Source of the DNA: Phaeobacter gallaeciensis
GTDB taxonomy: Bacteria > Pseudomonadota > Alphaproteobacteria > Rhodobacterales > Rhodobacteraceae
Direction: 5' to 3'
NCBI RefSeq assembly: GCF_001678945.1
Contig: NZ_CP015124.1
Span: 2,270,001-2,334,000, forward strand
DNA: 64,000 nucleotides
Positions 54,627-63,900 of this stretch are shown piece by piece (the first letter of the stretch is position 1; the number at the start of each line of letters is the position of its first letter). The notes beneath the pieces were generated by a model. It saw only the letters and a list, made by a program, of their open reading frames with translations. It had not been told where the DNA came from and made no database searches. The translations under genes were made by a program, and so were the position numbers.

Positions 54627-56473
54627 AATCCTTTCTCGACCGGCGTCTCAATCCGTTCCGGCCTGCCGCAGGGCCGCCGCCGGAAACGCTTGTGGCCTTT
54701 GCGCGCTGGGCGCTGGCGGGGGCCTGGCCGGTGTTGGGGCTGTTCACGATCCTGTCGGTGATGGCCGGCGGTATGGATACGCTCAACGCTTTTCTTCTGG
54801 GATTCATCATCGACACGGCGGTTGATGCCGGGCCGCAGGCCTTCTTTGCCGAACATATGCTGGTGGTGGTGGCCTTTGCGGCCTTCTTCCTGCTGTTTCG
54901 CCCGGCGATTCTGGGGCTCGGCGCCTTTGCCAATGCGGTGCTGGTGCAGCCTTTCATTTCGCCGCTGATCCTGTCGCGGATCAACACTTGGGTTTTGGGC
55001 CAGTCGGTCAGCTATTTCGACGATGATTTTGCGGGGCGCATTGCGCAAAAGCAGATGCAGACCGCCAATGCCATGACGCAGGTCGCGGTTGAGGGGATCA
55101 ACGTGGTGATCTTTGGCCTTGCGGCGCTGATCAGTACCTTTGCCCTTCTGGGGTCGATCGATTGGCGGATTACCGGGCTGTTTGCGATCTGGCTCATCGG
55201 CTATTTCAGCCTGATCCGCTGGTTCCTGCCGCGCGTCCGCGAACGCTCGGGCAAGATGGCCGGGGCGCGGGCCATGGTGTCCGGGCAGGTGGTCGACACG
55301 ATCACCAATATCAAGACGGTGAAGCTTTTCGCCCATGCTGGTAACGAGGAAGAAAGCGCCAAGGATGCCATGGCGGGCTACCGCGATGCTAGGCTGCATC
55401 TTGGCACCCTGTCAGCGAGCTTCCGCTTCTGCCTGATGGGCTGCGCCGGTGTTCTTCCGGTGATGATGATCGGTGCCTCGCTGCTCCTGTGGCAGGGCGG
55501 ACAGGCCAGCGAAGGCGATATCGTGGCGGCGGGCACCATCGCGATCCGGCTGGCACAGATGACCGGCTGGCTCAGCTTTGCGCTGATGGGGATTTACGCC
55601 AACGTGGGCGAGGTGGAAAACGGGATCAAGACGCTGGCCCGGTTCGACCGCATCACCGATTCCGAAGATGCCCGCGATCTGGTGGTGCGCGAGGGACAGG
55701 TGCATTTCGATCACGTCAGTTTTTCCTATGGCCGCAATATCGGCGGCGTGCGCAGCATCGACCTGACCATCAAACCGGGGGAGAAACTGGGCATTGTCGG
55801 GGCTTCGGGCGCCGGGAAGTCGACCTTGGTGTCGCTGCTCTTGCGGCTTTACGATGCCGAAGAGGGGCGCGTACTGATCGATGGGCAGGACATCACTGGC
55901 GTCACCCAGGACAGCCTGCGGCGGCAGATCGGCATGGTCACGCAGGAAACCGCCATGTTCAATCGCTCCGCCCGCGACAATATCCTGTATGGCCGCCCCG
56001 ATGCCAGCGAGGCAGAGCTGATCGCCGCCGCACAGAAGGCCGAGGCGCATGAGTTCATTCAGGATCTTGCGGACGGTCAGGGGCGCGAGGGCTATGAGGC
56101 GCATCTGGGCGAGCGTGGCGTCAAACTGTCCGGCGGTCAGCGTCAGCGGATCGCCCTGGCCCGCGCGATCCTGAAGGATGCGCCTATCCTGGTTTTGGAC
56201 GAGGCAACCTCGGCGCTGGATTCCGAGGTCGAAGCCTCAATCCAGACCGCGCTGGAACGGGTGATGGAGGGCAAGACGGTTCTGGCCATCGCCCACCGCC
56301 TGTCCACGCTCAGCGAAATGGATCGGATCATCGTGATGGATCAGGGCCAGATGGTCGAGGTGGGCAGCCACGAGGATCTTTTGGCGCAGGGCGGGCGATA
56401 TGCGCAGTTCTGGGCACGTCAGTCCGGCGGTTTTATCTGCACCGACGAAGACTCGACCGAAGCTGCCGAATAG
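54620..56473 (+). CDS. ABC exporter half-transporter, second subunit
   Basis: A 617-residue half-transporter similar in layout to its neighbour, with six transmembrane helices and GASGAGKST, LSGGQRQRIALAR, ILVLDEATSALD and AHRLST. Both ATPase sites look canonical, so unlike many heterodimeric exporters neither subunit is visibly degenerate. It overlaps the first subunit by 7 bp. It is followed by 78 bp to the RNA methyltransferase gene. Confidence 0.92.
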   Translation: MLKSFLDRRLNPFRPAAGPPPETLVAFARWALAGAWPVLGLFTILSVMAGGMDTLNAFLLGFIIDTAVDAGPQAFFAEHMLVVVAFAAFFLLFRPAILGLGAFANAVLVQPFISPLILSRINTWVLGQSVSYFDDDFAGRIAQKQMQTANAMTQVAVEGINVVIFGLAALISTFALLGSIDWRITGLFAIWLIGYFSLIRWFLPRVRERSGKMAGARAMVSGQVVDTITNIKTVKLFAHAGNEEESAKDAMAGYRDARLHLGTLSASFRFCLMGCAGVLPVMMIGASLLLWQGGQASEGDIVAAGTIAIRLAQMTGWLSFALMGIYANVGEVENGIKTLARFDRITDSEDARDLVVREGQVHFDHVSFSYGRNIGGVRSIDLTIKPGEKLGIVGASGAGKSTLVSLLLRLYDAEEGRVLIDGQDITGVTQDSLRRQIGMVTQETAMFNRSARDNILYGRPDASEAELIAAAQKAEAHEFIQDLADGQGREGYEAHLGERGVKLSGGQRQRIALARAILKDAPILVLDEATSALDSEVEASIQTALERVMEGKTVLAIAHRLSTLSEMDRIIVMDQGQMVEVGSHEDLLAQGGRYAQFWARQSGGFICTDEDSTEAAE

Positions 56474-56551
56474 CCACCGGCGCAGGAGGGTTTGCCCGCC
56501 CCGTGCCGTTTGGCTCTTTTGCGCCGGGTCTGTGCAGGCTATCTACGCTGC

Positions 56552-57799
56552 ATGACAGATGCAGCCAGAACCACAGCTACGATCACCCGTCTTGGCCAAC
56601 AGGGCGACGGGGTCGCCGAAGGCCCGTTGTTCGCCCCCCGCACCCTGCCGGGAGAGGTGGTCAGCGGTATAGTCAGCGGCAGCCAGCTGACCGAAGTGCG
56701 GATCGAAACGCCCTCCGAAACCCGCGTGCAGGCGCCGTGCCGACACTATAAATCCTGTGGTGGCTGCCAGTTGCAGCACGCCAGCGATGCCTTTGTCGCC
56801 GATTGGAAGGTCGAGGTGGTGAAAACCGCGCTGCGGGCGCAGGGGCTTGAGACCGAATTCCGCCCCATCCATACCTCGCCGTCGCGCAGCCGCCGCCGCG
56901 CCACCCTGACCGTGCGCCGCACTAAGAAGGGCGCGATGGCGGGGTTTCACGGGCGTGCATCGGATGTGATCACCCCGATTCCGGATTGCCAACTGCTGGA
57001 TCCGGCGTTGATCCGGGCCATTCCATTGGCCGAGGAACTCGCCATGGCCGGGGCCAGCCGCAAGGCGCCCCTTTCTGTCACGCTGACCACATCCGAGGTC
57101 GGGCTGGACGTGATGGTGCGTGAGGGCAAGCCCCTGGATGGCTCCCTGCGGCTGGAACTGGCGCGCATCGCTGGTCAGAACGGCGTGGCCCGACTCACCT
57201 GGGGGGATGAGCAGGTGCTGATGGAGCAGCCCCCGGTGCAGGCTTTTGGTCCCGCCCGCGTCTGCCCGCCGCCGGGGTCGTTTCTGCAAGCCACCAAGGA
57301 TGGCGAGGCGGCGCTGCTGTCTGCCGTTCAGGAAATCACCAAAGGTGCCAAACGCCTTGTCGACCTTTTTGCGGGATGCGGCACTTTCGCCCTGCCACTA
57401 GCGCAGGATGCCGAAGTTCACGCAGTCGAGGGCGAGCGGGACATGATTGCCGCGCTGGATGCGGGCTGGCGCCGGGCGCAGGGGCTGAAAAAGGTCACCT
57501 CCGAAGTCCGCGATCTGTTCCGCAATCCTCTGCTGCCTGAGGATCTGAACCCCTTTGGCGCCCATTTCGACGCTGCGGTCATCGACCCGCCCCGCGCGGG
57601 TGGTGAGGCGCAGATTGCCCAGCTGGCACAGGCCCGCACGCCGGTTATTGCCTATGTTTCCTGCTACCCGGTGACCTTTGCCCGCGACGCAAAGACGCTA
57701 GTCGTTGCGGGCTATCGTCTGAACTGGGTCCAGGTGGTTGACCAGTTCCGCTGGTCCGCCCATACCGAACTGGCTGCCAGTTTCACGCTGGACAGCTGA
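56552..57799 (+). CDS. TrmA/RlmD-family class I RNA m5U methyltransferase
   Basis: A 415-residue SAM-dependent RNA methyltransferase: TRAM-like N-terminus, an iron-sulfur motif CRHYKSCGGCQLQH, SAM-binding DLFAGCGTFALPLA and IDPPRAGG. The nucleophile Cys is in AYVSCYPVTFARD; the usual motif is SCNP, so the Asn is Tyr here. It probably makes m5U in rRNA. The ATG at 56552 is chosen because upstream in-frame codons are not well placed. The next gene follows after 23 bp. Confidence 0.9.
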   Translation: MTDAARTTATITRLGQQGDGVAEGPLFAPRTLPGEVVSGIVSGSQLTEVRIETPSETRVQAPCRHYKSCGGCQLQHASDAFVADWKVEVVKTALRAQGLETEFRPIHTSPSRSRRRATLTVRRTKKGAMAGFHGRASDVITPIPDCQLLDPALIRAIPLAEELAMAGASRKAPLSVTLTTSEVGLDVMVREGKPLDGSLRLELARIAGQNGVARLTWGDEQVLMEQPPVQAFGPARVCPPPGSFLQATKDGEAALLSAVQEITKGAKRLVDLFAGCGTFALPLAQDAEVHAVEGERDMIAALDAGWRRAQGLKKVTSEVRDLFRNPLLPEDLNPFGAHFDAAVIDPPRAGGEAQIAQLAQARTPVIAYVSCYPVTFARDAKTLVVAGYRLNWVQVVDQFRWSAHTELAASFTLDS

Positions 57800-57822
57800 C
57801 AGGCACCCAACAGACTGGATTG

Positions 57823-58620
57823 ATGAGCGTGATGCAGACCCTTCGCAAGATCCTGGACAGTCACCGGTTCAGCCGGTTCGTGACGACGGTCATCCTGATC
57901 AACGCGGTCACGCTAGGGATGGAGACCTCGGCCGGGATTATGGAGCGGATCGGTCCGATCATCCATTTCATCGACTACCTGTGCCTGTCCATTTTCGTTG
58001 CCGAGATTCTGGCCAAGCTTTTGGTGGCGCGGCTGCGGTTCTTTGTCAGCGGCTGGAACGTTTTTGATTTCGTCATCGTCGGTATCGCGCTGGTGCCGGG
58101 GGCACAGGGGCTGTCGGTGCTGCGGGCGCTCAGGATCCTGCGGGTTTTGCGGGTCATCTCGGTAGCCCCCCGCCTGCGTCGCGTGGTGGAGGGTTTCATT
58201 ACCGCGCTGCCGGGGATGGGCTCGGTGTTCCTGCTGATGGCGATCATTTTCTATATTGGCGCGGTGATGGCGACCAAACTGTTCGGTCATAGTTTCCCAG
58301 AATGGTTCGGTGATCTTGGCCTCAGCGCCTATTCCCTGTTCCAGATCATGACGCTGGAAAGCTGGTCGATGGGAATCGTGCGCCCGGTGATGGAGGTCTA
58401 CCCCTATGCTTGGGCCTTCTTCGTGCCGTTTATCATGGTCACGACCTTTGCCGTGGTGAACCTTCTGGTGGGTCTTATTGTGAACTCCATGCAGGATGCC
58501 CATTCCGAAGAAGACGACCAGCGCACTGGCGCCTACCGCGACGAGGTTCTGGCGCGGCTGGAGGCCATCGAACGGCGCCTTTCCGACAGCGCGGCCGCGG
58601 ATCAGCAGACAAAGAAGTGA
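57823..58620 (+). CDS. Bacterial voltage-gated sodium channel (NaChBac/NavSp type)
   Basis: A 265-residue ion-transport protein with six transmembrane segments S1-S6 that forms a tetramer. S4 has regularly spaced arginines R101, R104, R107 and R110 (LRALRILRVLR). The selectivity filter is TLESWSM at 177-183, the sodium-type sequence of bacterial Nav channels. A short coiled-coil C-terminus (EVLARLEAIERRL) follows S6. Close relatives are known from Roseobacters and function in marine sodium homeostasis or flagellar behaviour. It is probably transcribed with the methyltransferase gene. Confidence 0.95.
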   Translation: MSVMQTLRKILDSHRFSRFVTTVILINAVTLGMETSAGIMERIGPIIHFIDYLCLSIFVAEILAKLLVARLRFFVSGWNVFDFVIVGIALVPGAQGLSVLRALRILRVLRVISVAPRLRRVVEGFITALPGMGSVFLLMAIIFYIGAVMATKLFGHSFPEWFGDLGLSAYSLFQIMTLESWSMGIVRPVMEVYPYAWAFFVPFIMVTTFAVVNLLVGLIVNSMQDAHSEEDDQRTGAYRDEVLARLEAIERRLSDSAAADQQTKK

Positions 58621-58683
58621 TTTCGAGTTCGGAAATTTTCGGGTATTCTGCGCCTCAGGCAGTCAATAAAAACAGGTTCGAAA

Positions 58684-59202
58684 ATGGACAGGCGGTTATT
58701 CGGGCTCGGAGCGGTTTCTTGTGCGATGGTTGCTGGGTGCAGCCAGGCTGAGAGCAAGTTCAAAAGCTATTCAGGCCCCGAGGTGACCTCGATCGTGGTC
58801 AACAAGGGCGCGCGTAAAATGTATCTTCTCAACAACGAGGATGTGTTGCGCGAATATGAGGTCGATCTCGGCTTTGCGCCGGACGGGGCCAAGCGTGTCG
58901 AAGGCGACGGTAAGACGCCGGAAGGCACCTATCTGATCGACCGTCGCAACCCGAACAGCAGCTTTCACCTGTCGGTGGGCATTTCTTATCCCAACTCGGC
59001 GGATGTCGCCCATGCTCAATCCCTGGGGAAAAAGCCGGGTGGAGAGATCTTCATTCACGGAGAGCCGAATGACCACAAGGACCGCAAGCGTGCGGCGCGG
59101 GTCAAGGATTGGACAGCAGGCTGTATCGCCGTCAAGAACCACGAGATCGAAGAGGTCTACGCCATGGTTCAGACCGGCACCCTGATTTCCCTGCGCCCCT
59201 GA
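58684..59202 (+). CDS. Lipoprotein L,D-transpeptidase (YkuD)
   Basis: A 172-residue lipoprotein with lipobox VAGC (C19). The YkuD catalytic region is GGEIFIHGEPND followed by DWTAGCIAVKN, where the Cys is the nucleophile and His the base. It would cross-link peptidoglycan or attach proteins to it from the outer leaflet of the inner or outer membrane. It lies 63 bp after the channel gene and ends before a short terminator hairpin. Confidence 0.92.
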   Translation: MDRRLFGLGAVSCAMVAGCSQAESKFKSYSGPEVTSIVVNKGARKMYLLNNEDVLREYEVDLGFAPDGAKRVEGDGKTPEGTYLIDRRNPNSSFHLSVGISYPNSADVAHAQSLGKKPGGEIFIHGEPNDHKDRKRAARVKDWTAGCIAVKNHEIEEVYAMVQTGTLISLRP

Positions 59203-59248
59203 GGGCGTCGAGAATCCGCAGCCTGTCCCTATAGCCTGGGGCAGTGCT

Positions 59249-59267
59249 GCCCGGTGAGCGGGCTTTT
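59249..59267 (+). terminator. Short intrinsic terminator after the L,D-transpeptidase lipoprotein gene
   Basis: A 5-bp GCCCG / CGGGC stem with a GTGAG loop followed by TTTT; it overlaps the stop codon of the convergent CAP gene. Confidence 0.6.
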
Positions 59268-59763
59268 AGTTGCCCATCACCAGCGTCCACCAGATCTTGC
59301 CGTTGGGTTCTTGGTACCAGGAAAAGCCCATGTTGGTGGCCTTGGGATCCAGAATCACCGCGCGGGTACCGCGGTCTTCCATCCAGGCGGTCAGGGTCTG
59401 AAGCTCGTTCTCGTAGGTTTCCGAAATCGCCTCGCCCAGCATGGAGCCGGGGTAGCCAGTGCGGGCGACGCGATCCAGCGGCGAGGACCCGTCTGAGCCG
59501 AAGTGCCAGGGACGGTTCTGAACCGACATGTCACGCGAATGGGTGGCGGCAGCGGCGTTCAGCTGGGCATTCAGCTGGACCTGCGGGGCAGAGGCCGCCT
59601 GGCGCAGTGCATTAACCGAATCGAGCATACGGATCTGTACTTTGTCGGCATTGCGGATCCTGTAGACTGTTCCGCCGCCCTCACCCGTCTGAGGGACCGG
59701 AGTGCAGGCCGCAGCAAGGGTAACGAAGGCAGCAGCCAGGATCAGGAAAACACGCGTCATCAT
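59266..59763 (-). CDS. CAP/SCP-domain lipoprotein
   Basis: A 165-residue CAP (cysteine-rich secretory/SCP-PR1) protein with a lipobox LAAAC near residue 20. The conserved His and Glu of the CAP cavity are seen in AAATHSRDMS and LGEAISETYEN. Bacterial CAP proteins of this type are common next to cell-wall enzymes; function is unknown. It is opposite in strand to the two transpeptidases. Confidence 0.88.
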   Translation of the reverse strand: MMTRVFLILAAAFVTLAAACTPVPQTGEGGGTVYRIRNADKVQIRMLDSVNALRQAASAPQVQLNAQLNAAAATHSRDMSVQNRPWHFGSDGSSPLDRVARTGYPGSMLGEAISETYENELQTLTAWMEDRGTRAVILDPKATNMGFSWYQEPNGKIWWTLVMGN

Positions 59764-59927
59764 GCATCTCGCTCAGTTTCATTGTTCCTGCACTTAGCCT
59801 TCCTGAGGCGCAGGTGCAAACCTGCGTCGGCCATTCGGGACCCTTAATCGGCGGTTTGATTTGCGACTGAGGCTTAAGAGCCATAATATACCGCCAGTAT
59901 TTTGATGTTTACCTGCAGGGAAAGACC

Positions 59928-60545
59928 ATGACCCACAGTCTGTTTGATAAACCGTCCCGGCGCCAATTTCTGGCAGGGTCGGCGGCGCTGCTGTCCTCTC
60001 CGGCCCTCGCCGAAGGTGTCGCGCAGGACGAGGATGTTGCCTATGATCCCCTGCGCCCGCCGCCAGAGCCGGAACCGCCGGTCAAACGCAATATCTCGGC
60101 CTTCCGCGCCAAAAACTGGAGGCCCTATTTCGACAATCTGCGCAAAGGAGCGATTCTCGTCGATATCGACAGCCGGGCGCTGCATTACTGGTCAGAGGAT
60201 GAATCGGTCTACAAATTGTTCCCCTCTTCGGTGCCCTTGTCCGATGATCTGACCCGCCGGGGTCGGACTTCAGTCATCCGCAAGGTTGATGGCCCCAGCT
60301 GGTCGCCGACGCCGAACATGCTGAAACGGAACCCTGAATGGCCAAAATACATCCCGCCAGGACCGGATAACCCATTGGGATCACATGCTTTGTATCTCAG
60401 CTGGAAGTTCTACCGCATCCATGGGACCCACGATACGCGCAAAATTGGGCGGAAATCGTCGAACGGCTGCATCGGGCTTTATAACGAGCACATCGCGCAG
60501 CTGTTTCAGCTGACCAAGGTGGGCACGCAAGTGTTGCTAATTTGA
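59928..60545 (+). CDS. Exported L,D-transpeptidase (YkuD)
   Basis: A 205-residue YkuD protein. An SRRQFLAGSAALLSSPALA leader resembles a Tat signal. The catalytic region is FYRIHGTHDTRKIG then SSNGCIGLYNE, with the nucleophile Cys. It would form 3-3 cross-links in periplasmic peptidoglycan. It is the second YkuD enzyme within 1.9 kb, after the lipoprotein-type enzyme. Confidence 0.93.
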   Translation: MTHSLFDKPSRRQFLAGSAALLSSPALAEGVAQDEDVAYDPLRPPPEPEPPVKRNISAFRAKNWRPYFDNLRKGAILVDIDSRALHYWSEDESVYKLFPSSVPLSDDLTRRGRTSVIRKVDGPSWSPTPNMLKRNPEWPKYIPPGPDNPLGSHALYLSWKFYRIHGTHDTRKIGRKSSNGCIGLYNEHIAQLFQLTKVGTQVLLI

Positions 60546-60683
60546 CGACATTGCCGCACGCGCAAGGCTGCCCTTTTAAACAAGCATTTGCATTCCCGAG
60601 GGTTACTTGGTTAGAAAAAAATACGAGATAAGTCTTGGGTGCGTAGGCCATTGTTGTGTCCGACGCGAATTCTGGAGGTTAAC

Positions 60684-60866
60684 ATGAAAAAACTCGTTAT
60701 CGCAGCTGCTCTGACTGCCGCCGCTTCCACCGCTTCTGCCGGCAACCTGGCAGAGCCCGTTATCGAAGCACCGGTAATCGTTGAGCAGGCCGAAAGCTCG
60801 TCTTCCGGCATCCTGCTGCCGCTGCTGCTGCTGGTCCTGGTTGGCGCAGCTGTCGCAAGCAACTAA
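60684..60866 (+). CDS. Small exported protein with a C-terminal membrane segment
   Basis: A 60-residue protein: an N-terminal signal peptide (MKKLVIAAALTAAASTASA), a short mature region rich in Glu, Ile and Ser (EPVIEAPVIVEQAESSSS), then a hydrophobic tail (GILLPLLLLVLVGAAVA). A strong GGAGG site precedes the ATG and an intrinsic terminator follows, so it is a genuine stand-alone gene. Similar small proteins occur in Rhodobacteraceae, sometimes misannotated as ferrochelatase. It probably sits in the inner membrane; the function is unknown. Confidence 0.82.
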   Translation: MKKLVIAAALTAAASTASAGNLAEPVIEAPVIVEQAESSSSGILLPLLLLVLVGAAVASN

Positions 60867-60884
60867 TTGCTTCTTGCAAGATTT

Positions 60885-60916
60885 AAAAAGGCGGTGGTTT
60901 TCCACCGCCTTTTTTA
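60885..60916 (+). terminator. Intrinsic terminator after the small exported protein gene
   Basis: A stem AAAAAGGCGGTGG / CCACCGCCTTTTT with a 4-base loop and T-run, 18 bp after the stop. Confidence 0.95.
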
Positions 60917-60957
60917 TTGCCTGCTGGCCGGAAACAGAGTGTCCGGTGGGGCCGCCC

Positions 60958-63900
60958 TCAGAGGGTGGCGACCTCATCCAGAATAAGATCAAGCGTCTGC
61001 ACGATCATCTCCACGTCATCGCTGTCGATGGTCAGCGGCGGACGAATCTTCAGGATGTTGTCCTTGGGTCCTTCGCTGCCGATCAGGATGCGGTGATCGC
61101 GCATGCGGTTCTTGACGTATGAACAGATCCCGGTCGCCTCGCTGCCATCTGCGTTGATCAACTCCAGCCCCAGAAACAGCCCCATGCCGCGCACATCACC
61201 GACGCAGGCATGTTTCGCCTCAAGCTGCCGCAGTCCTGCCATCAGCTGGTCGCCCATGGCCTTGGCGTTCTGTTGCAGCCCTTCGTCATCGACGATGTCC
61301 AGCACCTCCTTGCCGATGCGGCAGGACAGGGTCGACCCACCGAAGGTCGAGAAGAACTCCGGCCCCTTGGCGAAACTGTCGGCAATGGCGCGGGTGGTGA
61401 CAAGAACACCCAGCGGGTGGCCGTTGCCGATGGGCTTGCCCATCACCACGATATCGGGCAGCGCGCCCTGGTGTTCAAAGCCGAAGTAATAGTCCCCGAG
61501 CCGTCCCAGACCGGTCTGCACTTCGTCGGCGATGCAGATGCCCCCGGCGGCGCGGACCTTTTCATAGACCGCTGGCAGGTACCCCTTGGGCGGGATGATC
61601 TGCCCGCCGACCGAGGGGAAGGTTTCGGCGATAAACCCGGCCAGCCCGTGTCCCTTGTCCTTCAGCTTGGCAATCGCAGGATCGACGAGGTCCGCGAATT
61701 TCTGCGCTCGGTTCGCATCGTCGCGTTTGAAGCTGCCGCGATAGTCGTCCGCGACCTCGACCAGTTCCACCCAGTCCGATTGGCCAACGCCGCCCTTGGC
61801 GTTGAATTTGTAGGCGGAGATGTCGATCACGCCGGTGGTGTTGCCGTGATAGCCGTGGTCTGGCGTCACCATGCCCTTGGCGCCGGTATGGGCGCGGGCT
61901 AGCCGCAGGGCCAGCTCGTTCGCCTCGGTGCCGGAGTTGACGAAGAAACAGACCTCGAACGGGGCTGGCAGTTTCGACAGCACCTTCTCGGCAAAGGCGA
62001 CCTGCGCGGGGTGCAGGTAGCGGGTGTTGGAGTTCATCCGCTTCAGCTGATCCGCCGCCACCGCCTGAATGCGTGGGTGGGCATGGCCCACGTGCGGCAC
62101 GTTGTTATAAGCATCGAGATAGGGCCGGCCCCATTCATCGAACAGATGGTGTTTCCAGCCCCGCAGCAGCATCACCGGATCGGAGTAGGTGAGGCTGAGA
62201 TTGCCGCCAAAATGCGCGCGGCGCCCTTTCAGGACTTCACCCTTGTCGGTGGGCTGATAGCCGGTCTTGTCATCGGGCAGGTTCATCAGGGCCGCCGGGT
62301 TGGGGCAGATCGCGTGCCACAGGTACATCTCGTCCGGGTCACCGACACCGGGCCAGTCGGCCTCGATCCCGTCGGTGGTCATCGCCAGCTGGAAATGCAC
62401 ATGCGGTGCCCAACCGCCGTTCTGGGTGGGATCGCCCAAGCGGCAGAAGGCTTCGCCCCGCGCCACGGTGTCGCCGGGTTTCAGGCGGTCGCAGCACTCC
62501 GGATCCAGATGGCCGTAAAGTGTGTAGAAGGTGTCTCCCGCCGGTGTCTCATGGCGCAGAATGATGGTGCCGCCATAGTCGAGGTGATGCGCGCGGTTCT
62601 CGACGATGAAGACCTCGCCCGCCAGCGGCGCATATAGGGGAGCGCCCGCCGGGGCAAAGCCATCGACGCCCAGATGCACGGTGCGCCGGTTGCTGGCCTT
62701 CCAGCGCCCCTTGCGAAAGGCGGGCGCGGTATAGATCAGCCGGGGTTCGTTGTAATAGCCCAGCCAGATGCCGGTGCCGTATTCCTCGCCGACGCGGGCG
62801 GCTTCTTCCAGCGGCATATCGAACGGGTTCTGCGGCCAGGTGGCGTTTTCGACCGAGAGCGACCCCATCGGCACGTCGCTCAGGTCCGTGCCCATCAGGG
62901 GAGCGAAATTGCCGCGTTCTGCATTTAGCCACGCCAGCACTCGATCGGCGCCCTCCACCACCGGCAGACCACAGGCGGCGCGCAGGCGGGCGTTCACCAG
63001 CTTGGCGTTCAGGTCAAAGCCTTCGAGGAACCGCCAAGCAGGCGCCTGCGAGATGGTCACGTAAGGATCATCGGGGTTCTCTGCGCCCATCAAGGTAGAG
63101 TTCACCACTGAGACCGCAAGCCGCGCCCGCAACAGCGGCCAGATCATGTCTACCTCCGCTGGGGTCAGTGGGCAGGCGGAATGATAGCCGGACACCAGCG
63201 CAGCCAGCGCGGCCTCGGGGTCGGGATGGTCCAGAACGATATAGGCGGCCGCGATCGCCAGATCGCAGACGCGCGGCGCGTTGCACATATCGCCAAGGTC
63301 GATGAGGCCGGATACCCGGCGCGGTTCGCTGAGTTCTCCCGATACGATGATATTGTAATCATTGGCATCATTGTGGATTGCCTGCTGCGGCAGCTTGGCA
63401 AGGTCGGGTGCCAGTTCGGCAAAGGCGCCATGAATATCGGTCAGCAGGGCCCTGCGGGCCGGATCGGCAATGCAATCCAGATCATCGGCAATCCACCCGG
63501 CCTGCATCAGGTTCCATTTGAAATCCCGCTCAAGGCCCGGATGCTGAAAATCCGCCAGCGCCGCGTTGGTCTTGCCCAGCACCGCGCCAACCTCGTGGAT
63601 CAGGCTGTCGGATTTCGGTGCCGCCTTGGCGTAGCAGCGGCCGGGCAGTTGGTTGATGACCCAGACCAGCCGTTCGGCGCCGGTTTCATCGGCAATCGCG
63701 CACATTGCGGCGCCGTTGCTGGCCCGGATCACGCGCGGGCAGGGCAGATCCGGCGCCGCCCTGGCTATATGGTCGAGGGCCTGCACCTGCATATCGACCA
63801 GATCCTGCGCGCAGCCGGGGCGCATCGCCTTGACGATATAGCCGGAGCCATCCGCCGCCAGCGCCAGAAAGTTCAGATCGTATTCGCCATCAAGGCGGGT

